From Podaxis mareebaensis (Eukaryota > Basidiomycota > Agaricomycetes > Agaricales > Agaricaceae): 64,000 bases of DNA. The translations under genes and the position numbers were made by a program. This document shows, piece by piece, positions 55,382 to 64,000 of the stretch; the first letter of the stretch is position 1, and every line of letters starts with the position of its first letter. The stretch is from positions 496,001 to 560,000 of the forward strand of contig JAEUWP010000180.1 of the NCBI GenBank assembly GCA_018524725.1, read 5' to 3'. Under the pieces are notes generated by a model. It did not search any database, had not been told where the DNA came from, and saw only the letters and a list, made by a program, of their open reading frames with translations.

Positions 55382-58300
55382 ATGGATGATGCCGACACAT
55401 TTTCGCCCGGCCGCACAGTGGATATTGATCTTGGAACCGCAGAAGTCATAACAATCGATCTCGATAACTTAGACCCTAACCCAGACGATGTATTGGATTT
55501 GCTGAAGGACGGACAGTGCAAAGATTGGGTTTGGACCAAGCTCGCAGGAGAATACTGGAGAAAGGGATACCTAGATGGCGCTGAACGAATAGCTTTAGCG
55601 GCTGTTGAGTGTATGTGTATCTCTATCTCCCTTCGTGCCTACTCAGTTCTCGTGCAGCTTTCCAGGCGAATGGTTCTACTGCATCTCTTCCGCCAATCCA
55701 CTGTCTTCTGGCTAACATCACGATCGCCCGTTCAAGGGCAGCACCAAAGCACATTCTGTCCGATGCTCGTATGTGAAACCACACCTCATAGGTGCAACGA
55801 TTCATTTCTCGTACAGGACAGGATCTCATGAACGAGGAACGTCCGAAGGAAGATTATTATCGTGAAGCCGCGCAGCTTCTGAACGCTGCTGAACGAGTTG
55901 GCCGGGATTCCGGTGAACGCGTTAATGAAACACTGGCTTTCCTAACACGGGGTTTGTGCCCTTGTTCTCGTCTTTTTCCCTGGCATTGATCCCCCATAGG
56001 TATCCAACAATTGGCCACACGTTCCATGGATGATGCATTGCGGTCATTTGACGGCGTCCTTGCCGTGAAACCAACCAATCTGGTTGCGTTGCTTGGAAAG
56101 GTAGTCTATGTATGATGTGCGACTGTTTCGTGTTAACCGAGTCTGGTTAGGCAAGGATTCTTTACGCTCGGCGCAATTTCAAGGAGGCCTTACGCTTGTT
56201 TCAAGACGTCTTGCGATATAACCCCAATTGTCAGCCGGATCCACGGATAGGGATTGGACTCTGTTTCTGGGCTATGGATAACAAAGCAAAGGCGAGAGCT
56301 GCCTGGCAGAGAAGTCTGGAAGTGGCAAGTGATATCGCCCCTTCTGTTCACAATGCTGCTAACAGGATTAATAGAACCCTTCAGAATGGGCGGCTCAGCT
56401 GCTCCTTGGTCTCGACGCCATCAACAGCAGCAAAAACACGCAACTACCAGAGGCTGAGCGGACGCAAGCATTCATTTCGGGTACGAAACTGGTGGAAACC
56501 GCATTCAAAGCCAACCAAAAGAGTGCTGCTGCTGCAAATGCTCTGTGTGAAATCTTCCTGCGCAAAGGTAACTTTAAGAGGGTAAGTTCATCACATCGTC
56601 ATGTACTCTTGTTATTATCAGGGTATTGACATCATTCAGGCACTCAAACTGGCTGAGCGCACGATACAATTCGCCGATACTTTGACCATCTTAACAGAGG
56701 GTCACATTCGAGCCGGCAGAGTTTGCCACGCCGAAGGCTCTCACGTACAAGCGAAAAGATTCTACTCCGCAGCAACGGACGGACAGCCCAAGCACGTTCT
56801 TGGTGCCATAGGGCTGGCTCAGATGCAACTACAGAACGGTACGTTTTAGTTAATTTTGGGACGATTTCCACTAGTCTCATGGCCGTAGACGAGATTCCTG
56901 CCGCGATTCATACCCTGGATACCCTATTGCAACCCCCGAACCCCCAAAAATCACTAGAAGCCACCGTGATGCTTGCGTCCCTTCGCGCACACCCAAGACC
57001 AGGCGTTTCAAGTGCTGATATGGCACAGGAAAAGGCGCGAGCACGAGATCTCTTCGAGCGTGTCAGCAAGAGCATTGAGCTCGATGAGGCACGGACCAAT
57101 GGTCATGGTCCGAGTCGCTCATCGCGTGCTATTTTGGACGATATGGACATGCATGCTGAGATTGCCCGGTTGTGGCAAGGTGAAAACCTCGATCGGATGC
57201 GTAAGGCGTTGAAAGAAGCCTTGCGTATCAGTGAATCGACTGGAAAAGTTGATCCACGCTTGTTGAATAATTTGGGTGCATTACAACACTTGGAAGGCAA
57301 TTACGCATCCGCGAGAACGATGTATGAAACTGCCCTTACAACTGCAGCTGGATTGAGCACGGATATATCCGAGGCAATGTCCACCTCTATCCTCTACAAC
57401 CTCGCTCGCGTGTACGAGGACCAAGGCGAGGAAGGGCTGGCGAGGGAGGCATACGAGAAATTACTCTCCAGACACCCGGAGTATGTTGACGGTGTGTGCG
57501 GAACTCTTCATATCACGAAGTTGTGCTGAAGCTTCATTTCAAGCAAAAATCCGGCAGGCCCAGATGCTTTCAAACATCAATCGGCACAACGAGGCTCATG
57601 AGCTCATCAAGCAATGTCTCACGTCCCAAAACAGTAACCTGAATATCCGCGCATTCTATACGTACTTCCTCATACAAACAAATGCCATCAAGATTGCCAA
57701 AGACTTCGTGTTCAGCACGCTCAAAGACTTCGACAAATATGACGTATACTCGTTATGTGCTGCCGGCTGGATTCAGTATCACCAATCACGCGAGAGTCGA
57801 GACAATACACCAGATGGTGTTAAGGAACGGAAACGAGGCTTTCAACGATCTGCAGAGTTTTACGAAAAGGCCCTGCAATTGGATCCCCAATGTGCTTTTG
57901 CCGCCCAGGGTCTGGCTATTGTCACCGCCGAGGATGCACTAGGAACACTTGGTGGCGCTTTACCTTCGACTATGCCGGCCGACGAGGGACTGAAGAGGAT
58001 TAAAAATGCCCGGGAGGCACTAGACATTTTTGCCAAGGTTCGAGAGTCGAAGGATGACGGCAGCGTATATTTCAACATGGGCCATTGTCATTACTCATGC
58101 GATGAGTTTGATCGCGCAATTGAGAGTGTGAGTTTGGCAATCTTGCTCCTCCGTACACGTTTGGCTCACCGTTCGGTTAGTACGAGACGGCATCTAAATT
58201 TTACGACGGCCATAACGTATCTGTCCTGTTATGCTTATGCCGATCGTGGTATTCCAAAGCCACCAAAGATCAGTCATACCCCTCTTTGAATACCGCGCTC

Positions 58301-59348
58301 AAATATGCCCAAAAAGTATGTACTTTGTCCTCTCTTACGCTCTAACTGCTTCATAAGTCATAGGCCTTACATATCCAACCCGGTGACAAAGCCATCATGT
58401 ACAATATTGCCATGATTCAACAGAAGTCTGCCGAAATGTTGTTCGCCTTGCCATCCAGCAAACGAACGCTCCCCGATCTTCAACGGGTCATCGACCAAGC
58501 ATCGCATGCACAAAAGTAGGCCTACCTCTTTTGTATCATCTTCTCTATTTGACACATCACGGCTAGGATTTTCGCTTCGCTTGCCAACGTGAAAACCCAA
58601 CTAGTGCCCTACAGTAAAGACATCGCGGACAATCGCCGTAAATACGGTGAAAGTATGCTCCGGAAGGCTGAAGACCATCTGACCGCCCAGAGACAACATG
58701 AAGCCGAAACGCAAGCCCGTCTTGAAGCCGCTCGTCGTAGGCGGCAGGAAGAGAGGGAACGGCAGGAGGCCGCTGAGGTCAGCTTTCTCCCCTTATTTGG
58801 CAAGCACCGGCTGACCTACTGCCCTTTAGCGCGAACTGCAAGAGAAACTCCGTATCGAGGCCGAGAAACTCGGCGAAGAACGTCGTCTCGCCAGGGAGCA
58901 GGCCATGGAATGGACGCGCGAAGTCCGAATGGAAAGTGATGAGGAAAAAGAGAAGAAACCGAAGAAAGCCAGGAAGCCTAGGAGCGAGGTACCTAGTGGG
59001 GATGAAGGCGAACCCCGCAAGAAGCGACGTGGTAAACTCAGGAAGGCAGGCAGCGAACAAGGTGATGAAGAGGGGGCAATATTTACCGATGAGGATGAAG
59101 CTGAGAGGCCGGCGAAGAAGGTCAGTACCTGGCTTGATTTACAGTTTTTTTACCAGATTTCTGACTTTGCTGTTAGCGGACAACAAAGAAACGTGTTGTC
59201 AGAGATGATGACGACGAGGAGGCCACCAATCCTCGCAAAAAGCAATTGTACGTGCATCTACTCCTCATTCTCACACGACAAAATTGACTGTTGAACCTAT
59301 AGTAAGAGCAAAGAGATGCTTTCTGATACTGATGAAGAAATGTCATGA
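55382..59348 (+). CDS. CTR9: Paf1 complex TPR subunit Ctr9
   Basis: Fifteen exons (55382-55610, 55658-55768, 55817-55951, 56000-56100, 56151-56324, 56375-56581, 56640-56838, 56889-57491, 57544-58127, 58181-58315, 58364-58515, 58567-58777, 58830-59120, 59177-59247, 59303-59348) give 1082 aa, the yeast size. TPR repeats fill most of the protein: ARILYARRNFKEALRLFQDV, LLNNLGALQHLEGNYASART, YNLARVYEDQGEEGLAREAY, VYFNMGHCHYSCDEFDRAIE. The last ~230 residues are a charged coiled coil (ERERQEAAERELQEKLRIEA) and a basic/acidic tail ending SDTDEEMS, likely phosphorylated. Ctr9 scaffolds the Paf1 complex on RNA polymerase II and promotes H2B ubiquitination and H3K4/K36 methylation. The fifth intron seems to use a GC donor. 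Confidence 0.95.
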
Positions 59349-59645
59349 GTCTACCTACCGCGTGCTTTACCTTTGCTACATTTTCTTTTGTTTTCAGTTG
59401 CTTTCTAGGACTTCATATAATGTTAGTGCATGCTTGATTATTTCCCCTATCTTCGTCAGGCACTTTCCTTGCACAGTCCACCGAGTTGCGCGACTCAATA
59501 TACGGAGAATTCTGATTCCTGATGTAAGCATTCGCAGATATAAAAACCCCGTCGGAATGTCCCGTGAGTCAATGTATCCGTCTGAAGGACAGGATTGATT
59601 AAGTACAGTTAGAAAATAAAGATACCAGAAATGAAACACTTCCGT

Positions 59646-60495
59646 TCAGAATATCCAAGGGATCAGTTTGTATGGAACCATTCTCGCCCAATCCTCCCAT
59701 TCTTTCCCGAAAAGCTGGTGCAACGCCACGTCCTCCTTTGGCATCCGTTTTAGCAATCCAGTGGTGATCGTCGAGACCACGGCCAGGTTGAGCAGCGTGA
59801 GCCCCTTCACGAGTTTAGTCTCTACCGCTCCACTTTCCCTGAGCCAAGATCCCTAATTCAAGCAAGCACGGCTATCAGTCTTCGATTAGTCACAGAAGGG
59901 TTTCAGTATTCACCTCCGCTCCGTGTAACAGCAGCATTCCAGCCACGGTGAAAAGGACTCCAGTATATCCTGGATGTCGGACGAAACTGTATGGACCAGA
60001 CGTCACGAGGACATGATCCTTGCGGATGCTCATCTCGTAAGTGAACATACTCCCCAGCGCTTTGTAACACCTATATCTGATGTATCCTCCGAATGCCGTC
60101 AAGAACGTTCCGACAAAAAATAGGGGTGACGGGTGAATGCGTTCTGCTCCGCCGCTGGTGAATATCAGAGTTGAGAGGATCGTTTTGGATATGGGTAGTG
60201 ATGGCGCGTAACTGGCGAGTATAACAGCTACTTCAGCGAGGCCCATTCCCCAGCAGATGCTCTGAAATGAAATAGATATGAATGATCGGGGTCACTTAAT
60301 ATAATATAAATAACACGGCAAATTGTACCAGCATACCTTGACGACCAAAGGTCCTGAACGTTGCTTGAGAATAACTTCCAGTTTCGTGGAAGCCGCCTTC
60401 TCCTCTTCAGCTGGAGGAGGATGAGGTGGGGTGACGGCTATTTGTAAGCCGACCATGGCGACGAGGATACAAGGAACCTTGACGAGGGGGAGCAT
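59646..60495 (-). CDS. STE14: Isoprenylcysteine carboxyl methyltransferase (ICMT family)
   Basis: Three exons (60337-60495, 59914-60261, 59646-59852) give 237 aa, all phase 0. Membrane segments surround the ICMT core: FLTAFGGYIRYRCYKALGSM, FTYEMSIRKDHVLVTSGPYS, then FVRHPGYTG, the SAM-binding RHPxY signature, and a C-terminal E-W segment, FGKEWEDWARMVPYKLIPWI. ICMTs methylate the C-terminal farnesyl- or geranylgeranyl-cysteine of Ras/Rho proteins and fungal pheromones in the ER membrane. Agaricomycetes carry several members; whether this is the Ste14 orthologue or a paralogue is open. It converges with CTR9 (297 nt apart). Confidence 0.88.
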
Positions 60496-61891
60496 TATCG
60501 TGGCGTAGTTTCAGAACCGGGTCTTCGGTTTTATTGGGATAGATGAGGTTGGGGAAACTACCTGAAGCAAGAGGTGTTATGGTTGAATGAATAAATAGGA
60601 AAGGGAAGAACGGGAAAGCGTTAAAATAAGTGCATCGAAGCTACTTATACGACAAGAGAAAAGGGCCAGAAGCTGAAGAGGTTGCCTCGTGATTTTTATA
60701 GGAAATTGAGAAACCCCGGAATGAAAGGGGTAAGAGAAGATTATTATGGATAAAGGATATAGCGCTAGGTGCAATCAATATCAGCCCTAACAGGACCGGC
60801 ATGATGCCTAATGCTAAGCTAGGTACATGTTGGTGCATGAGGGTACGTGTAGTTGCAACATCTGTCCATACCAGTCCTTCCGCCTTATGTCCTATGTGGG
60901 GCCGAACGGAATCCCGATGATACATGTGGTAGAGCTGGATGCTGATTGCTGAGCGAACCGGTCACCTATGGGGTAGAGAGACGGATCGATAGCTGTGGTC
61001 CGACTTCAAAACATATGATCCCAAAATTCAATCTCGCTAGTAATTCTTTTCGGAAGCGTTATAGAACCTTAGCCAAACTGATCATCCTTGCTCTCACGTG
61101 AGGCTGCCATAAGGAGAATCGTCTTCTTCCAACGGCTACATTGCTTCTGGTGCATCCAACTTGCGGGTGTTTCCTTGACATATTCAATTTCCCTACTTGA
61201 CCGAGGGAGCCCGGAGATCGCGTCAAGAGGTCCATAAGCAATGAGATGGTACGCGACAAGAAGAGGACCTACATCGCTCCCGAACTTCGAGAATAAATAA
61301 TCATTAATCACTGTATCGCGCAATGTCAGTACTGGTGGTTTGTTTGAAGGTCGACAACGTGTGTGTTATTTTTAAGCCGGTGCGAGGGAAACCTGCCACT
61401 GTTTGATACTGCGATATCCGTCTTCTTCGGAGGTACCTGGTAAATATAGGAATAGTACAAGACCTTTGATGTTCATTTGCCACTGGGCTCAGTTTCGTGA
61501 GCATGCACGCCTCGCAAAGTAATAAGAGTGTTTCGGCAGGGCTCTGGAATCCATAAAATCTGGAGACATCCCACGTCCTCCATTTACCCTTGAGCCTGTG
61601 TGGGGTGTAACAGTGGTTTCCTCGATTCTGGGTTTGAGCTTGTCTCTGAGAGGTTTATCAGGGCAGGGCTGGTGGTGGTGGCGGCAGCCGCGGTCCGGCC
61701 CAAATAGAGAGATCCAGTGACTCGAGGATGACAACAAATCAGTCAGTCGTCATCATCGCGACCGATACTAGCCGATACTGGGATCGGTACTGCGACACCC
61801 CTGGAAGATCCCAGACCCGCTGAGTGATAAAATTCATCTCATCTCTCTTTCAGGGCTTCTGCTCATCAATCCCGGGCAGCACAACGGAAAA
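60496..61891. other. Divergent intergenic region, no gene seen
   Basis: About 1.4 kb between the starts of the methyltransferase gene (minus) and the R3H-associated gene (plus). Minus-strand ORFs at 60641-60925 and 61059-61323 show no domain or splice pattern. Confidence 0.45.
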
Positions 61892-63458
61892 ATGGCCGAT
61901 ACAACTACACCAGCGTCAGCCCCGGTGCTTTCATTTCCTGCCATCCTTCGAAACCCGGGCCTGAAGGATCGTTACGCTCACCTGCTTGAAGGTCCTTCCG
62001 CCGGGCAGACAGCCTCCGGCCAAGTTAGGTTCAAGAAAATCCGAAGGGACCAGAACGAAGGGAAGCGCTGGGTCAGGCGCAAAGATAACGGTCTGTTCCT
62101 TTCATTTCTCCCAATCTATCAGGCATAGCCAACGCTTTCTTATACCGATGTGTTACTCTCCAGCGCACTTCGTCGGGAACCCTCACGTAGTCGCCGCTAC
62201 CAGGAAGGACTACGTCTTGCCAACCCCCTCAAACAAGTCTACATTTCCTGAGCCTTTGCCTTCATATCTCCCTCGGACTGTCAAAGTTCCCGTTGCAACA
62301 CTTCCAGCCCGTGACCCCGCATCCGCTAATGCGGGTCGCTTTTATTTAAGTATGAAGGGCATGCGAAAGGAACTACGCCGGGCGGGAGGAAGAGCCGAAG
62401 CTCTTGTCCGAGAAATTGAAGGAGAAATAGTGCAATGGCTTCAAGGAGGGGTCATGCTACGACCGGATGAATCCAACGCTGCCGGACTTGCCAATTTGCA
62501 AGTCAAGATGGGTGAAGGTAGAGAGATCGGGTCAACCGGATCCATTGTGGAAGTCTCTCGCACCCCTTTGCAACTCGTGTGGAGCATCGCCGATGATGCT
62601 TTTGCACGTTATGTCGTGCACTGCTGTGCGCGATACCATGAAGTCGTCAGCTTCAGTAAGTCGTCTCGAGGACTAGTGTATTCTGGCAATCTTTTACACC
62701 TTCGCCTAGGTAAAGGTGATTCAAATGAACGCATAACTTACCTCCTCCGTCCAAACGTCCGGCAACCCGACTACCGGGCTGCTACGACGCTTGAAACGCC
62801 TCCCGTCACGGATATAGACTATTCCTCTCATCCTGAAAGTACCGATGTAGACTCTGATTTCGTCTCCGATCGTGACTTGGTTGATTCGGACATTGACGAG
62901 TCACCCACCAATCCCAAGATTGCCACAGGGGTCATTGCTACCTCTGGCAACCTTGACTCTATCCAGGAGGCTTCCCTTCCATCCTCACCTCTCGTTACGA
63001 GTCAAACAATTGATAACGTCGTCAGGGAGGCCGACGAATGGTCTGTACTCAGCGGGGATATTGATGCATATGGAGATGAATCTGGTAGCGAGGCTGGCCA
63101 AGAACTTGCCGATTCCATCGCTAGTCTAAGCTTGGGGGATGGCCATGACGCTGCCCAGGGCGCGGCCGGGGAACATCGGCAGGATGTCGATCCGGACAAG
63201 ACTCTGACTCGGGACGCAGCGGATTTGGTTCGAGAAGCTCTTGTAGACGACAGGGAATCCTCTCCCGTCAGGATATCCCACCTGCGTCAATCCCCCCTTC
63301 CCTCTAACAGACGATGGACTAGGAGCACTTCCTCTCCTTCTCGTTCTCCCGCTCGTACTCGGCGTCTCGTATCCGCTAGGAAGAAACGTCAGGCAGCCGG
63401 CCTGAGAGTAGGGAATCTGGGCAAACAGACTTCTTTCTATGATTATCTTTTCGCTTGA
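61892..63458 (+). CDS. R3H-associated N-terminal domain protein
   Basis: Two exons (61892-62090, 62164-63458) give 497 aa. The first ~110 residues match the R3H-associated N-terminal domain: KKIRRDQNEGKRWVRRKDNA followed by HFVGNPHVVAATRKDY, interrupted by the intron. A helical region with MKGMRKELRRAGGRAEALVR precedes a compact domain (DDAFARYVVHCCARYHEVVS and SFSKSSRGLVYSGNLLHLRL) where family members carry an R3H-like nucleic-acid-binding fold. The last ~200 residues are Asp/Ser-rich and disordered, ending with a basic Arg/Ser segment and GNLGKQTSFYDYLFA, a conserved-looking tail. A role in RNA or single-stranded DNA binding is inferred from the domain; no direct evidence. Confidence 0.85.
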
Positions 63459-63592
63459 ACTCCTAAGCTGTTTGTCTTGAGAATCCACCTTGGATTGGTT
63501 GGATTCTCATGTATGTATGAATATTGGATTTTTTTCTGGATATAGATGGCTATCAAATATCCAAACTGTATGTAGTCATTTTACTAGCAGGC

Positions 63593-64000
63593 TCAAAGCG
63601 CTCCACCCTTGGGTTGCCATATGGTGGCTGTTCCCTCAGAGTCGGCTGTGACTATCCGCAAGCCGCTATTGACGAACGCCTGGAGCTCCGCCTCTTGATC
63701 TACTGAAAGATCATGGGTTCTCAACTCGCCTGGCCCCTCATTGCGCTTGCAGCCAAGATAAACGCAACCTAGACGAGTATAGTTCTTCCATTTCTCCTCG
63801 GGACCTTCCCTTCTGGAGTTGATCATCTCCATGAAGTATCCTTGAGACATAGCCGACTGTAGATTATTGGTGAACGTGCCTATTATAGTCAGCATCGACA
63901 ATCGAGGCAAGATGTTCTCCTGGCTATTTTCCTTGAGGGTGAGAAGCCGGCAAACCTCCTCCCCTTCCACCTCATTCACATCCAAAAAGTGGAGATCCTC
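63593..64000 (-). CDS. 3' end of a gene cut by the window edge, WD40-like C-terminus
   Basis: The minus-strand frame is open from the window edge to the stop at 63593 (136 codons). It ends with LRIVTADSEGTATIWQPKGG, which looks like the last strand pair of a WD40 repeat (S/T-D-G-T-x-x-I-W). Upstream are ELRTHDLSVDQEAELQAFVN and MSQGYFMEMINSRREGPEEK, of ordinary composition. Introns may be hidden in this open stretch. The protein cannot be identified from its tail. Confidence 0.6.
   Translation of the reverse strand, partial: EDLHFLDVNEVEGEEVCRLLTLKENSQENILPRLSMLTIIGTFTNNLQSAMSQGYFMEMINSRREGPEEKWKNYTRLGCVYLGCKRNEGPGELRTHDLSVDQEAELQAFVNSGLRIVTADSEGTATIWQPKGGAL

Noticed and set aside
1..64000. 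CRISPR arrays, operons, riboswitches, viral genes or a secondary-metabolite cluster
   Set aside because: The spliced basidiomycete gene set makes prokaryotic features irrelevant, and no polyketide, peptide or terpene synthase, capsid or polymerase sequence was seen.

Overview
The window is nuclear DNA of a filamentous basidiomycete, most likely an Agaricomycete. The signs are dense genes on both strands, many introns of about 45-70 nt with GT(R)NGT donors, several exons of 10-14 nt, a secreted family-1 carbohydrate esterase with a fungal cellulose-binding module, and a DUF6533-type membrane protein. No virus, CRISPR array, intact transposon, tRNA or rRNA gene was recognised. Gene models were built by hand from splice signals, reading frame and family resemblance; nothing was aligned against a database.

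Layout. 1-7.1 kb: two membrane-anchored glutaredoxin-like genes (985-1893 and 4832-5663, both minus) flank a CBM1 acetyl-xylan/feruloyl esterase (3358-4659, plus); a HAD phosphatase follows (6127-7128). 7.1-12.1 kb is a 5-kb stretch with no intact gene, only weak and frame-broken coding-like pieces. 12.1-21.8 kb: a Bax-inhibitor-1 protein, an MDM31/MDM32 mitochondrial inner-membrane protein, an intronless Ser/Thr/Pro-rich ORF and a Cdc11-type septin. 22-33.2 kb: a 19-exon ClC chloride channel/exchanger, a small unknown protein, TSR1 (40S biogenesis) and ADA2 (SAGA adaptor). 33.7-45 kb: a coiled-coil Ser/Pro-rich protein with a KEN motif, ATP synthase OSCP, a Flc/TRP-like channel, a J-domain protein and an unknown single-pass membrane protein. 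45.9-64 kb: bleomycin hydrolase with an apparent one-base frameshift, a paraoxonase-like protein, ribosomal protein S0, a DUF6533 protein, CTR9 (Paf1 complex), isoprenylcysteine methyltransferase, an R3H-associated protein and the 3' end of a gene cut by the window edge.

Most genes are unrelated housekeeping genes; there is no biosynthetic cluster. Shared themes are mitochondria (MDM31, OSCP, perhaps the J-protein), chromatin and transcription (ADA2, CTR9) and 40S ribosome formation (TSR1, RPS0). The points most worth a second look are a glutaredoxin-like protein whose active-site cysteine is serine, a microexon that encodes the active site of its paralogue, at least two GC-AG introns, the broken bleomycin hydrolase frame, and a pair of repeats near 48.4-48.9 kb that differ only by transitions. 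I did not find a convincing new multi-gene system.
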